DNA of 64,000 nt, taken from assembly GCA_052078155.1 (NCBI GenBank), contig JBQJBP010000001.1:620001-684000 (forward strand), written 5' to 3'. Positions 25,353-34,894 of the stretch are shown piece after piece. The DNA is from CAXBMB01 sp052078155. Its GTDB lineage: Bacteria > Pseudomonadota > Alphaproteobacteria > Kiloniellales > DSM-21159. The translations under genes and the position numbers were made by a program. The first letter of the stretch is position 1. Every line of letters starts with the position of its first letter. The notes under the pieces were generated by a model. That model saw only the letters and a program-made list of their open reading frames with translations. It did not search any database and was not told the DNA's origin.

Positions 25353-26845
25353 TGGTCGGGTTTCTTTTTTAACCAGCTCCGTACACTGGGAAGAAGCAGC
25401 AAAAACACAGCAATCAACAACAAGCCCAAGGTCATGGGGCGCTGCCATACAAAGGAAATGCCGTCATAGAGCTGCAGGGACCGGGCAAAATTGTCTTCCA
25501 GCAGGCCCCCGAGGATAAAGCCGATCAAGAGCGGGGCGAGGGGGTAGTTGGCAAAGCGCAGCGCCGTTGCACAGACTCCAAATCCAACCAGGATCAGCAA
25601 CTCTGTGGCATTGTTTTGTCCGATGTACGCCCCCATCAGAGTAAAGAACAAAACGAAGGGGATCAGATAGTTGCGCGGAATGGTCAGCACCTTGGCGATG
25701 TAGGGTATCAAGGGCAGGTTGAGGATCAGCAGGACCAGATTGCCGATAAACATCGACATGATCACAGACCAGAAGATTTCCGGTTCATCGACCATCAGGC
25801 GCGGGCCGGGACTGATATTGAGAGCGATGAGGGCTCCGAGAAGAATTGCCGTTGTGCCGGAGCCGGGAATGCCAAGTGTCAGCAAGGGCACAAAAGAGCC
25901 GCTGCAGGCAGCATTGTTTGCCGTCTCTGGAGCCGCCAGTCCTTTGAGAGATCCTTTGCCAAACTCTGATTGTTCTTCCTTCGGGGCAAGGTTGCGTTCC
26001 ACTGCATAGCCCAAAAAGCTGGCGATCGTTGCGCCGGCGCCAGGTAACACCCCGATGAAAAATCCCTGTAAGGACTGCCGGGCTATGACAGGAGTGATCG
26101 CCCTGGCTTCTTTGCCATCAATTCTCAGGTCCTTGATGCGGTCTGCATCCCGCTGAGGCCCAGTTTTGGGCTTAAGCACCAAAAAAATGGCTTCCGGCAA
26201 GGCAAACAGCGCCATGGCAAGCGTGATGAAACCAAATCCGGACTGAAGGTCCAGGATGCCCATGGTGAAGCGCGGCATGTTGAACAACGCCCCTTCACCC
26301 ACTGTCGCCATGGACAGTCCGAGCACGGTCATCAACAGAGCCTTGGCGACCTGTCCCCGACCGGCAAAGGCGGCAACAGCTGAAAGCCCCACGACCATCA
26401 GCGCAAAATACTCAGCTGAATGAAACAGCAGGGCAACAGAAGACAGAGCCGGTGCAAAGACCATCAACAACAGGGCACCGATTGTCCCTCCGCTGAAACT
26501 GGCAATGGCGGCGATGGTCAGCGCCTTTCCGGCTTTCCCCTGCTTTGCCAGGGGATAGCCGTCAAAAGAGGTGGCAACGGTGCCCGCCACACCTGGCGCA
26601 TTCAGCAGGATGGATGAGGTGGATCCGCCGAAGATGGCGCCATAGTAGACCCCGGCGAGCAGGATAAGCGCCGCGGAGGGATCCCCCAGGGTAATGGCCA
26701 CGGGAATCATGATGGCAATGATCGACATGGGACCCAAACCGGGCAACATGCCGATAAAGGTACCAACAAGGCAGCCGCCAATGACCATCAGGAGGTTTTG
26801 CAGGGAAAAGGCTGTCTGCAGCCCCAGCAAAAGGCCCTCAAGCAT
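25346..26845 (-). CDS. tctA: TctA, tripartite tricarboxylate transporter large permease
   Basis: Large membrane subunit of a TTT-family carboxylate importer; 499 residues with about 12 hydrophobic segments. Diagnostic are GTFIGMLPGLGPMSIIAIMIP, AGVYYGAIFGGSTSSILLNAPG and the second-repeat FIGVLPGAGATIASFLGYAVE. PETANNAACSGSFVPLLTLGIPGSGTTAILLGAL is also typical. It overlaps tctB by 8 nt on its upstream side and ends against dctM. The order tctC-tctB-tctA on the minus strand is the normal one for this family. The ligand cannot be read from sequence. Confidence 0.95.
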   Translation of the reverse strand: MLEGLLLGLQTAFSLQNLLMVIGGCLVGTFIGMLPGLGPMSIIAIMIPVAITLGDPSAALILLAGVYYGAIFGGSTSSILLNAPGVAGTVATSFDGYPLAKQGKAGKALTIAAIASFSGGTIGALLLMVFAPALSSVALLFHSAEYFALMVVGLSAVAAFAGRGQVAKALLMTVLGLSMATVGEGALFNMPRFTMGILDLQSGFGFITLAMALFALPEAIFLVLKPKTGPQRDADRIKDLRIDGKEARAITPVIARQSLQGFFIGVLPGAGATIASFLGYAVERNLAPKEEQSEFGKGSLKGLAAPETANNAACSGSFVPLLTLGIPGSGTTAILLGALIALNISPGPRLMVDEPEIFWSVIMSMFIGNLVLLILNLPLIPYIAKVLTIPRNYLIPFVLFFTLMGAYIGQNNATELLILVGFGVCATALRFANYPLAPLLIGFILGGLLEDNFARSLQLYDGISFVWQRPMTLGLLLIAVFLLLLPSVRSWLKKKPDHQ

Positions 26846-27329
26846 ACCAGTCCACCATAAATCCGGGCAGGGGGCGCAGGTAGATCCCCAGCACTTGATG
26901 CACCAACAACCAGATTATCAGGGTGGCAAGGGCTGCAATGACGCTCATGGCCAAAACCTTGCGTTCACCCAGGATAAAGCTGCCCAGCAGCAAAAATCCT
27001 GCGGTGGCCATCAGAAAACCAGCCGGCCGGAGCAACAGCGCATAGGCGATCATCAAGCCCAGCAGAAGCAGAGCCTGGCCAAGTTTGTACTCTGTCAGTC
27101 GGCGGTAATTGATTTCGCCAGTGTCTTCCTGGCTTTTCTCCAGGCCCAAAAGGATCACCAAAGTGGCACACACCCCCAGGACAGAAAGCACTTTAGGGAA
27201 GGTGCTGGGCCAGACTGGTGCTCGTTTCATGAAAGGCGCCAGGCTGGCGTCCATGGTGAACCAGGCTGTGTAGCCATAGGCCAGAAAGAGTCCCAGCAGG
27301 ATCAAAGCTATCCAGCGATCCAGAGCCAT
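26838..27329 (-). CDS. tctB: TctB, tripartite tricarboxylate transporter small subunit
   Basis: Small membrane subunit of 163 residues with four predicted spans: about 8-25, 45-65, 85-110 and 115-150. The sequence ALLLLGLMIAYALLLRPAGFLMAT followed by FLLLGSFILGERK is characteristic for TctB. Its start lies 57 nt after the tctC stop, and its end overlaps tctA. Confidence 0.88.
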   Translation of the reverse strand: MALDRWIALILLGLFLAYGYTAWFTMDASLAPFMKRAPVWPSTFPKVLSVLGVCATLVILLGLEKSQEDTGEINYRRLTEYKLGQALLLLGLMIAYALLLRPAGFLMATAGFLLLGSFILGERKVLAMSVIAALATLIIWLLVHQVLGIYLRPLPGFMVDWYA

Positions 27330-27386
27330 GCTTACACCGTGTCAAAAGTCAGCGGGGCTGCCAAGAAGCAGCCCCCTGTGCCTCAA

Positions 27387-28370
27387 TCAGAGGAAGCCGA
27401 GCTTCTTCATCAGGTCCCCGATGGTTTTTTCCTGTCCTTCCAGGAAGACCTCAAAATCAGCACCCGAATTGTGAATGTTAACCCAGCCATTGCGGGCACG
27501 CACGGTTTCCCACTCCGGCGTGTCATACATTTTTGCCAGGGCTGTTTGGTACTTAGACAGTTGATCGGCCGGCAGGCCCGGCGCCGCAAAGAACCCGCGC
27601 CAGTTAACAAAAGTGGTGTCGATTCCCTGTTCCTTCATGGTCTGAACGTCGGGTGCTGCGGCGACCCGCTCGTCAGATGTCACGCCAATGATTTTGACTT
27701 CGCCGGCCTTAGCCAGGTCAACGGCCTCTGAAAATCCTGTGGAGAGGGCAGCAATTTCGCCGGAGAGCAAAGCAGCCATGGCTTTACCGCCGGCGTCATA
27801 GGGAATGTACTTAACGCCCAGTGCATCCTTTCCTGCGGCTTCCATCACCATGGCCGCAACCAGGTGGTCCATGCCGCCGGGGACCGAGCCTCCACCAATG
27901 GCTGTAGCTGACGGATCAGCATCGTAAGCCGCGATCAGGTCGGCCATCGAATTGATGGGACTGTCTTTGCCAACGACAATGGCGGCATAGTCGCCAATGG
28001 TTCCAGCAACCAGGGTTAAGTCCCGGAAATTGTGTGGGAAAACACCCGTCAGCGATCTGATCACGATGGGTGTGGAATTGACCATCAGGGTCCCGTGATT
28101 GCTGTCTGCATTTTCAATCAGAAAACCAATGGCTTTACCGCCACCGCCGCCAGACATGTTTTCGTAGGAGGCTGATCCAACCAATCCTGCTTTGGTCAGG
28201 GCTTCGCCCGTGCCGCGCGCTGTGCCGTCCCAACCGCCACCGGCGCCGCCAGGAATCAGAAAGTGGATGCTATCAACCACTTTTTCGCCAGCGGCCAGTG
28301 CCGGGGTGGCAAAACCGAAGGCTGCTATGGCTGTTGCGATGAATAGCTGGCGTCCAAACTTGCGCATCAT
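27387..28370 (-). CDS. tctC: TctC, TTT-family periplasmic solute-binding protein
   Basis: Bug/TctC-type binding protein of 327 residues with a signal peptide ending ATPALA near residue 26. The family's typical elements are IHFLIPGGAGGGWDGTARGTGEAL, ENMSGGGGGKAIGFL, and VPGGMDHLVAAMVMEAAG. KYIPYDAGGKAMAALLSGEIAALSTG follows. GGAGG lies 8 nt before the ATG. In tricarboxylate-binding members the second loop often contacts the ligand's distal carboxylate, but specificity here is not predictable. It is the first gene of tctCBA. Confidence 0.92.
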   Translation of the reverse strand: MMRKFGRQLFIATAIAAFGFATPALAAGEKVVDSIHFLIPGGAGGGWDGTARGTGEALTKAGLVGSASYENMSGGGGGKAIGFLIENADSNHGTLMVNSTPIVIRSLTGVFPHNFRDLTLVAGTIGDYAAIVVGKDSPINSMADLIAAYDADPSATAIGGGSVPGGMDHLVAAMVMEAAGKDALGVKYIPYDAGGKAMAALLSGEIAALSTGFSEAVDLAKAGEVKIIGVTSDERVAAAPDVQTMKEQGIDTTFVNWRGFFAAPGLPADQLSKYQTALAKMYDTPEWETVRARNGWVNIHNSGADFEVFLEGQEKTIGDLMKKLGFL

Positions 28371-28546
28371 TGTTGTTTCCTCCCAGTAAAACGAAACAAG
28401 TGGTGGCCCTGTTCTTCAGTCTGTTGAATTTGTTTTCCGTAATCCTGACACGGGAGGAGGAAAAGCTAAACAGGTCAATGAAGATTGTTTGCCTGAGAGG
28501 CCAGAGCAATCAGAACCGCCAGAAATCACTTCTTCAAAAGCCTCAT

Positions 28547-29551
28547 TCACCCTTCGGTATCTTCAAAAACCGACCGGTAGGCATGCAGAGCTGCCTGACC
28601 GCCGGTGTGAATGAACAGAACCTTTTGGCCTTTGCGAAAGCGACCTTCACGGACCATTTGGATCAATCCAGCCATGGCTTTGCCGGAATAGACGGGATCC
28701 AGCAAAAGCCCTTCCAGCTGGGCGCAGAGCCTGACGGCTTCGACCATGCCTTCATTGGGCTGGCCGTACCCCGGGGCAAAGAAACGGTCGTCGCAGACAA
28801 CCCTTTGCCTGAAATCGGCTTGTGGCAGGCCAAGTTTGTCAGCCGTGGCAAGGGCCAGTTTGTAGACCAGAGATTCCAGCTCGGCCTTGCCTCTGCTGAC
28901 CGAGACGCCAATCAGCGGAACCTCCGAGCCTTCGGCCAGCAAGCCCACCAGAAAACCCGCCTGGGTGCCCTGGCTGCCACTGGCCAGGACAACGCCATCG
29001 AAAGCCAGACCTCTTTCTGTGCTTTGCTTCAGGGTTTCCCGGGCGCAGTCCACATAGCCCAGAGCCCCAATGACGGACGACCCGCCAGTGGGAATGAAAT
29101 AGGCAGACCGGCCCTGTTGTGTCAGCTCTTCTGCAAAGCGGCGTCCTTTTTCATCCAGGTCTTCGCCGGGTTCACAATCATGCACCACGGCCCCCATGAG
29201 GTGATCCAACAGGTAGTTGCCGTTTTTGGCGTACTCCTCATCCCGGACCACGGCCTTTTCCAAAAGCACTTCCGCTTTCAGCCCCAGTTTTGCAGCAGCA
29301 GCAACGGTTTGGCGAACGTGATTGGACTGTGTGGCCCCGACTGTCACCACTGTGTCAGCGCCCTGTTGCTGGGCATCGGCCATCAGAAACTCCAGTTTGC
29401 GGGTTTTGTTGCCGCCACCGGCCAGCCCGGTGCAGTCATCCCGTTTTACAAAGATCTCCGGTCCGTCCAAATGGGCCGAGAGGCGGGGGAGGGGCTCCAG
29501 AGCAGTCGGCAGCTGGGCCAGAGGCAGACGGGGAAAGCTGGTGAGAGTCAT
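28547..29551 (-). CDS. PLP-dependent D-cysteine desulfhydrase / L-cysteate sulfo-lyase family
   Basis: Fold-type II PLP enzyme of 334 residues, in the group of D-cysteine desulfhydrase (DcyD), L-cysteate sulfo-lyase (CuyA) and ACC deaminase. The N-terminus FPRLPLAQLPTALEPLPRLS and the lysine site FVKRDDCTGLAGGGNKTRKLEFL are characteristic; the PLP Lys is in GGNKTRK. GATQSNHVRQTVAAAAKLGLK, the phosphate-binding GGSSVIGALGY and the C-terminal FIHTGGQAALHAY follow. The upstream ATG at 29593 adds 14 unlikely residues, so 29551 is chosen. It lies 176 nt upstream of tctC on the same strand. If it is CuyA-like, the TTT system could import a sulfonate; this is inference. Confidence 0.85.
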   Translation of the reverse strand: MTLTSFPRLPLAQLPTALEPLPRLSAHLDGPEIFVKRDDCTGLAGGGNKTRKLEFLMADAQQQGADTVVTVGATQSNHVRQTVAAAAKLGLKAEVLLEKAVVRDEEYAKNGNYLLDHLMGAVVHDCEPGEDLDEKGRRFAEELTQQGRSAYFIPTGGSSVIGALGYVDCARETLKQSTERGLAFDGVVLASGSQGTQAGFLVGLLAEGSEVPLIGVSVSRGKAELESLVYKLALATADKLGLPQADFRQRVVCDDRFFAPGYGQPNEGMVEAVRLCAQLEGLLLDPVYSGKAMAGLIQMVREGRFRKGQKVLFIHTGGQAALHAYRSVFEDTEG

Positions 29552-29763
29552 AAAGGTGTCCAATGGTAAGCAATGTTGAAATTCAATGCGCATTATCGCG
29601 GGTAAAGCTCGCAGAAATCGACACCTGGCTCAAGAATGTCACCCGAGAGAGATGCAACAAGTCAGTTGGTTTTGGCTCTGGCAGGACAGTTCTGTCCAAA
29701 TCTGAATAGTTTTCCGTAATCACAGCCTTCATGCTGAGGGGGAAACGAACGCGGGAGCCTTCC

Positions 29764-30618
29764 ATGCCTCTGACAACTGAGCAAAAACAGGCCTATCAGC
29801 GTGACGGGTATCTGGTGGTCAAGGACGTCATTGATCCACCGACTCTGGCCCGCTTGCGTTTGCTGATTGATGAGTTCAGGCAGCGGTCAAGATCCGTGAT
29901 GCGCAGTGATGCGGTCTTTGATGTGGGGCCACAGCACAGTGCAGAGGTACCGCAACTGCGCCGGATCAAGGATCCGGTTAAGCAGCACCCGGCTTTTGAT
30001 GATTTGATGCGCTCCCCGGCTCTTGTGGACATCGTGGCCGAACTGCTCGGCGGAACTGCCCGCTTCGACCACAGCAAACTGAACTTCAAACCGGCGCGGG
30101 GCAGCGCCAGAATAGAGTGGCATCAGGATTGGGCCTTCTATCCCCACACCAACGATGACCTGCTGGCCGTAGGCGTGATGATTGAAGACTGCACCCTGGA
30201 AAACGGCCCTTTGAAGGTTATTCCCGGTTCCCATCTCGGCCCCATCTACGACCATCATCTGGACGGGGTGTTCAGTGGCGGCATTGCTGAGGAGAGGCTG
30301 TCCGACCTGGTTGACCAGGCCGTGACACTGACAGCGCCTGCCGGATCCATCTCCCTGCATCACGTCCGCACACTGCATGCCTCCAGCGACAATCGCTCAG
30401 ACAAGGAAAGGCCCTTGCTGCTCTATTCCTATTCCGCAGTCGATGCCTTTCCTGTCTTCCAGCACTATGATCTTGAGGAATACAACAGCCGCATTGTCAA
30501 AGGGGCAGCCACACTGGTGCCCCGGGCCACGGCCGTTCCCATGCGCCTGCCTTTGCCCGGCAGGCCGGGTGCTGATTCCATTTTTGATGACCAGGCCGGG
30601 ATTGCTGCCGCCACGTAA
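29764..30618 (+). CDS. Phytanoyl-CoA dioxygenase (PhyH) family protein
   Basis: Fe(II)/2-oxoglutarate-dependent oxygenase of 284 residues with the double-stranded beta-helix core. The metal triad is visible as H120-x-D122 (EWHQDWAF) and H205 (VRTLHAS). An Arg downstream (KERPLLLYSYS) can bind 2-oxoglutarate. GVMIEDCTLENGPLKVIPGSHLG is typical of PhyH-type hydroxylases such as EctD-like and small-molecule hydroxylases. GGGAG 7-11 nt before ATG 29764 supports this start over 29731. It is divergent from the PLP enzyme gene with about 210 bp between them, so they may share regulation. The substrate is unknown. Confidence 0.85.
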   Translation: MPLTTEQKQAYQRDGYLVVKDVIDPPTLARLRLLIDEFRQRSRSVMRSDAVFDVGPQHSAEVPQLRRIKDPVKQHPAFDDLMRSPALVDIVAELLGGTARFDHSKLNFKPARGSARIEWHQDWAFYPHTNDDLLAVGVMIEDCTLENGPLKVIPGSHLGPIYDHHLDGVFSGGIAEERLSDLVDQAVTLTAPAGSISLHHVRTLHASSDNRSDKERPLLLYSYSAVDAFPVFQHYDLEEYNSRIVKGAATLVPRATAVPMRLPLPGRPGADSIFDDQAGIAAAT

Positions 30619-30647
30619 GCGGCAGCTCTGCCCTTCTTCAATACCTG

Positions 30648-33600
30648 TTACTGGGCCGCCAGACGGGCTGTATCTGGCGACGCCTCCGGCGCGTCTGTTG
30701 GGTGTTCCCGCGCACTTTCTGTCTGTTTTTCCAGCTGCTTGGCATGTTCTTCGCCAAACAGCAGATAGATGGTGGGCAGGAAGAAAAGGGTGAAGATCGT
30801 CCCCACCAGCATGCCTGCAACCAGGATGATGCCGATGGAATTGCGGGCCTCCGCCCCGGCGCCCGTGACCAGCACCAGCGGGAAGTGCCCGATGATGGTG
30901 GCCAAAGTGGTCATGACGACAGGCCGCAGACGAACCTGACAGGCCTGTTTAATGGCGTCGACCTTGCTCAGTCCCTGGTACTGCAGCTGGTTGGCAAATT
31001 CCGTGATCAGAATGCCGTTCTTGGCGACCAATCCGACCAGGGTGATCAGACCAATCTGGGAGAAAATGTTGACGGTGGTCAGCCCCAGGAAGCTAAAGGA
31101 CAGCGCCCCGGCCAGAGCCAGCGGGACGGACCCCAGCAACACCACCAGAGGAGAGCGGAAACTGTTGAACTGAACCGCCAGCAACAGGAACACCATCACG
31201 CAGGATACGGTTAAAACCGTAAAGAGGCTGGCCCCATCCTTTCGAAGAGATCGGGACACACCGGCATGATCAATTCGGTAGCGGGCCGGCAGGATGTCGC
31301 TGGCCACCTTTTCCAGTGCGGTCAGGGCTGCTTCGTTGGTGGTGCCGCTGTGAATGCCCCCCATGATCCTGAAAGACCGTTGCTGGTTGAACTTGCCCAG
31401 GGCCTGGGGACTGGTCAGCCGATCCAGCGTGGCAATGGCCCGTAATGGAACCAGACCGCCGTCAGGCGAGGTGAGCTGCAGATCCAGCAATGCTTCCGGG
31501 CTGTTCCGAGCGGCGTTCTCGACCATGGGAATAACCCGGTAGGACTTGCCGTCAGCGTCATAGCGATTGATGTCCTGATCTGACACCAGAGCCGAAAGCT
31601 GATCGCTGATGCCCTGAACCGTCATGCCCAGATCAGCAATGCGGTCGTGATCCAGTTGCAGGCGCACCTGGGCCTGATTGATCTTCAGGTCCGTATCGAC
31701 AAAGACAAAATGCCCGGTGCCATAGGCTGCGCCGATCAGTTGCCAGAGGTACTGGGAGGCCTCTTCATAGGAATCTGGTGTCTGGATGACCATTTCCACA
31801 TCAAACTGACCGGCAGTGGGCAGGGACCCTGGCGTAAACGGCAGAATGCGCATGCTGGGAATCTGCGACATTTCCCTGAAGACGCGCTCTGTCAGGTCCT
31901 GAGGCGTGAAATCACGTTCGCTGTAGTCATCCAGAATGATGCCCGCAAAACCGCCCATGGGGGTCAGGACCTGAAACATGCTGTCATACCCCGGCAGCTG
32001 CTGCGATTTCTCAACCACCTCTTCCATGGCACTGCGGGTGTAATCAATCCGGCTTTCCGGCGGAGACTGGGCAATGAACATGATGATGCCCTGATCTTCC
32101 ACGGGGGCCAGTTCCTTAGCGGAAAAGAGATAGAAAGGCACGATCAGAAGGGCCAGGAAAAACCCGAGGAAGTTCACCTGACTGCGCCAGAGGAATATCC
32201 GGTCCAGAAGACGGCCGTAGAGACGGCTGATGGCATCGAACCGGGCATTGATAAAGCGGGTGCCTCTGCCTTCTTGTCCTTTGTCGGCGCAGACATAGGC
32301 ACTCATGATGGGGGACAGGGTCACCGCCACCAGGCCGGAAATCAGCACGGCAATGGCCAGGGTAAAGGCAAACTCCCGAAAGAGGGCGCCGGTCAGGCCA
32401 CTGATGAAGCCAATAGGGGCGTACACGGCGGCCAGGGTCAGGGTCATGGCAATGACCGGACCAAAAAGTTCGCGCGATGACACAAGTGCGGCTTCAAGCC
32501 GGGATTTGCCGTCACGCATGTGCCGGGCCACATTTTCAACCACCACAATGGCATCGTCGACCACCAGGCCGATGGATAGCACGATGGCCAGAATGGTCAG
32601 CAGGTTCAGGGTGAAACCCATCACGTAGATCGCGGCTATGGCCCCCAGCACTGACACGGGAATGGTCACCAGAGGGACCAGGGCCGTACGGAAGGAGCCC
32701 ATCAGCACCACCACAACCAGTCCGACCAGGACGATGGTTTCACCCAGTGTGGTGGCAATTTCCTTCAAGGCATTGCGCATGTAGAGCGTGGCGTCGTAGC
32801 CGATCGAGATCTGCAGGCCCGGGGGCAGGGTGCTGTTGATCTGCTCCAGCTGTGTGTAGACCTCATCGCCAATGGTGATGGCGTTGGCTCCGGGCACGCT
32901 CCAGACCGAGACGAAAACCGTCATGTTCTGATCCAGGCGCGAGAGATCATCCCCGCGGTCTTCTCCCAGCTCGACCCGCGCCACATCCCTTAGCCGAACC
33001 AGGGCGCCGTCCGCATTGCTGATGACAAGTTTTTCAAAATCTTCAACACCTTGCAGCGTGGCGTTGGTCTGCAGGTTGATCTGTTGTCCGCCACTTTCCG
33101 TGCGCCCGATGGCCGCAAGCACATTGTTGCTCTGCAGGGCCTGGACCACATCGTTGGCCCCCAGTCCGACAGCCGCCAGCCGGTTGGGATCCAGCCAGAC
33201 GCGCATGGCCGGGTCTCGGCCGCCTTCCAGGGCAATGCGCTGAACCCCTTCGATGGAGGCGAGCAAAGGCTGAACATTGCGGGACAGATAATCGGTCAGA
33301 GCAGATCGGGTCCAGCCATCGCTTTCTACATTGAGGTAAAAGAGGGCTTCTGTCTGATCCGCCCGCTGAACGGTCACTGCCGGATCCTGAGCGTCCGCAG
33401 GCAGTTCAAAGCGGATTTGATTGAGCCGGGTGTTGAGCTCAGCCAGGGCCTGGCTGCTGCTTTCATTCAGTTCCAGCCAGACCGTGACCACACTGAGACC
33501 GGCAGTGGTGATGGAATCTACATAGTCGACACCAGGGACCGTCATGGCCACCCGTTCCACCGGATCGGTGATGAACCCCTGGACCACATCCGGAGACGCC

Positions 33601-33749
33601 CCGGCATAGCTCGTGGTGATCTGCAGCTTGGCACTTTCCAGCTTAGGGAACTGCACCACGGCGATTTTCGAAGCGGCGAGCGCCCCGGTCAGCAGCAACG
33701 CCAGGGTAATGACCAATGAGATAACTGGCCGTTTGACGAAGATGTCCAT
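30648..33749 (-). CDS. RND-family multidrug efflux pump, inner-membrane subunit
   Basis: Proton-driven trimeric AcrB/MexI-type exporter of 1033 residues with the usual two halves of six spans each. It starts MDIFVKRPVISLVITLALLL. Diagnostic elements are YVDSITTAGLSVVTVWLEL, the TM4 proton relay GLVVDDAIVVVENVARHM, and the duplicated TM10-11 region SQIGLITLVGLVAKNGILI with its conserved Lys. It starts 3 nt behind the membrane-fusion gene. No outer-membrane TolC-type gene follows, so it must use one coded elsewhere. The final 40 residues are a polar tail. Confidence 0.95.
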   Translation of the reverse strand: MDIFVKRPVISLVITLALLLTGALAASKIAVVQFPKLESAKLQITTSYAGASPDVVQGFITDPVERVAMTVPGVDYVDSITTAGLSVVTVWLELNESSSQALAELNTRLNQIRFELPADAQDPAVTVQRADQTEALFYLNVESDGWTRSALTDYLSRNVQPLLASIEGVQRIALEGGRDPAMRVWLDPNRLAAVGLGANDVVQALQSNNVLAAIGRTESGGQQINLQTNATLQGVEDFEKLVISNADGALVRLRDVARVELGEDRGDDLSRLDQNMTVFVSVWSVPGANAITIGDEVYTQLEQINSTLPPGLQISIGYDATLYMRNALKEIATTLGETIVLVGLVVVVLMGSFRTALVPLVTIPVSVLGAIAAIYVMGFTLNLLTILAIVLSIGLVVDDAIVVVENVARHMRDGKSRLEAALVSSRELFGPVIAMTLTLAAVYAPIGFISGLTGALFREFAFTLAIAVLISGLVAVTLSPIMSAYVCADKGQEGRGTRFINARFDAISRLYGRLLDRIFLWRSQVNFLGFFLALLIVPFYLFSAKELAPVEDQGIIMFIAQSPPESRIDYTRSAMEEVVEKSQQLPGYDSMFQVLTPMGGFAGIILDDYSERDFTPQDLTERVFREMSQIPSMRILPFTPGSLPTAGQFDVEMVIQTPDSYEEASQYLWQLIGAAYGTGHFVFVDTDLKINQAQVRLQLDHDRIADLGMTVQGISDQLSALVSDQDINRYDADGKSYRVIPMVENAARNSPEALLDLQLTSPDGGLVPLRAIATLDRLTSPQALGKFNQQRSFRIMGGIHSGTTNEAALTALEKVASDILPARYRIDHAGVSRSLRKDGASLFTVLTVSCVMVFLLLAVQFNSFRSPLVVLLGSVPLALAGALSFSFLGLTTVNIFSQIGLITLVGLVAKNGILITEFANQLQYQGLSKVDAIKQACQVRLRPVVMTTLATIIGHFPLVLVTGAGAEARNSIGIILVAGMLVGTIFTLFFLPTIYLLFGEEHAKQLEKQTESAREHPTDAPEASPDTARLAAQ

Positions 33750-33751
33750 GA

Positions 33752-34894
33752 TCAGGAATACCCTTCGTCGGTCGGCACTTTGGCGTCATTGTTCACGTAA
33801 ACCAGCAAACCCGGACTCAGTTTGAACGAGCCGACAGTGGCCACCAGGTCCTGTTCCGTCACAGAACTGGTAAAGTAAGCCACGCCGCCGCTTTCCCGCT
33901 TGATGACGACCGGCACGCGACGGGCTCTGTAGCTCTGGCCGTCGGGCTGCTGATCCAGCACAAAAAGGTACTTTCCGGCCAGGTCACTGCGAATGGCATC
34001 CAGGGGGATGCTCTGCACGGCCTGGGATTGCCCCACCGGCACCCGAATTTCCAAAGAGGCGTTGTGACGCAGGTTTTCAGACGGTTCCTGGACGACAGCG
34101 CGGTAGAGGCGACTGCGGGCCGCCGTAGATATCTGGGAATCACCGGCAATGATGGTGGCGTCAAAAGCGGGGGGCTGCCCCAGCTCTCCGGCGCGCACCA
34201 TTCGGCCTGTCAGCACTGTCCCCAAAGCCAGTTCGCCATAGAACTGAGGCAGGCTGAAATCCACCCACATGGCCTCACTTTCCCCGATCAGGGTTGTGAT
34301 CACCGTATTGGCGTCCAGATACTGACCCTCTTCGAACTGATGAATGCCAATCACGCCGTCAAAAGGGGCGCGGATTGTCCGGCGGTTGATGATGCTCTCT
34401 ATGGCTTTGATGTTGGCTTGCTGAACGGTCAGTTCTGACAGGACCTGGTCCACTTTTTCTTCGCTGACGATGTTGTTCTTCTTCAACTGGACTGCCCGGT
34501 TGTATAGAGACTTTGCCAGTTTGATCCGGGCCTTGGCCGAAGTCAGGTTGGCCTGCTGTTCACTGATGTCCAGCTGGATCAGCACGTCCCCTTTTTTGAC
34601 CCTTGCGCCAGAGGGGAAGTTTACCGCCGTGATGTAGCCGGCAAGCTCATTGCGCAGTGTGACTTTTTGCGGTGCCAGTGCCACCCCCAGGGCGGAGACT
34701 GTAGGGGTATAGGTGGCAGGCTCGGGTTGCCTGGCCATGACCGTTTCCGAATATTCCGGCTGGTCTTCAGCTGCCTGCATCGCCCCCATGATTTCCTGAT
34801 ACTTGTAGTAACCGAAGCCCCCGAAAACGCCTATAGCCACCAGGAGGACAACAAACCAACGCTTAATCACTTTTCCGAACTCCCGACCGCTCAT
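33752..34894 (-). CDS. RND efflux membrane-fusion (periplasmic adaptor) protein
   Basis: Adaptor that links the inner-membrane pump to an outer-membrane channel. It has an N-terminal membrane anchor (WFVVLLVAIGVFGGFGYY, about 13-30) and a biotinyl-lipoyl domain (LRNELAGYITAVNFPSGARVKKGDVLIQLD). A helical hairpin runs through about 115-175, followed by RRTIRAPFDGVIG, a beta-barrel and a membrane-proximal domain. Length 380 is normal. The start overlaps the end of the tetR-type gene by 4 nt and the end nearly touches the RND gene, so all three form one operon. Confidence 0.93.
   Translation of the reverse strand: MSGREFGKVIKRWFVVLLVAIGVFGGFGYYKYQEIMGAMQAAEDQPEYSETVMARQPEPATYTPTVSALGVALAPQKVTLRNELAGYITAVNFPSGARVKKGDVLIQLDISEQQANLTSAKARIKLAKSLYNRAVQLKKNNIVSEEKVDQVLSELTVQQANIKAIESIINRRTIRAPFDGVIGIHQFEEGQYLDANTVITTLIGESEAMWVDFSLPQFYGELALGTVLTGRMVRAGELGQPPAFDATIIAGDSQISTAARSRLYRAVVQEPSENLRHNASLEIRVPVGQSQAVQSIPLDAIRSDLAGKYLFVLDQQPDGQSYRARRVPVVIKRESGGVAYFTSSVTEQDLVATVGSFKLSPGLLVYVNNDAKVPTDEGYS

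Noticed and set aside
26694..27731. 345-codon plus-strand frame opposite tctB and tctC
   Set aside because: It overlaps three well-supported genes on the other strand and shows typical antisense composition (Q/H-rich).
28370..29569. 399-codon plus-strand frame opposite the PLP enzyme gene
   Set aside because: It is the antisense of a clearly recognised PLP-dependent enzyme; the protein is low-complexity in H/Q/F.
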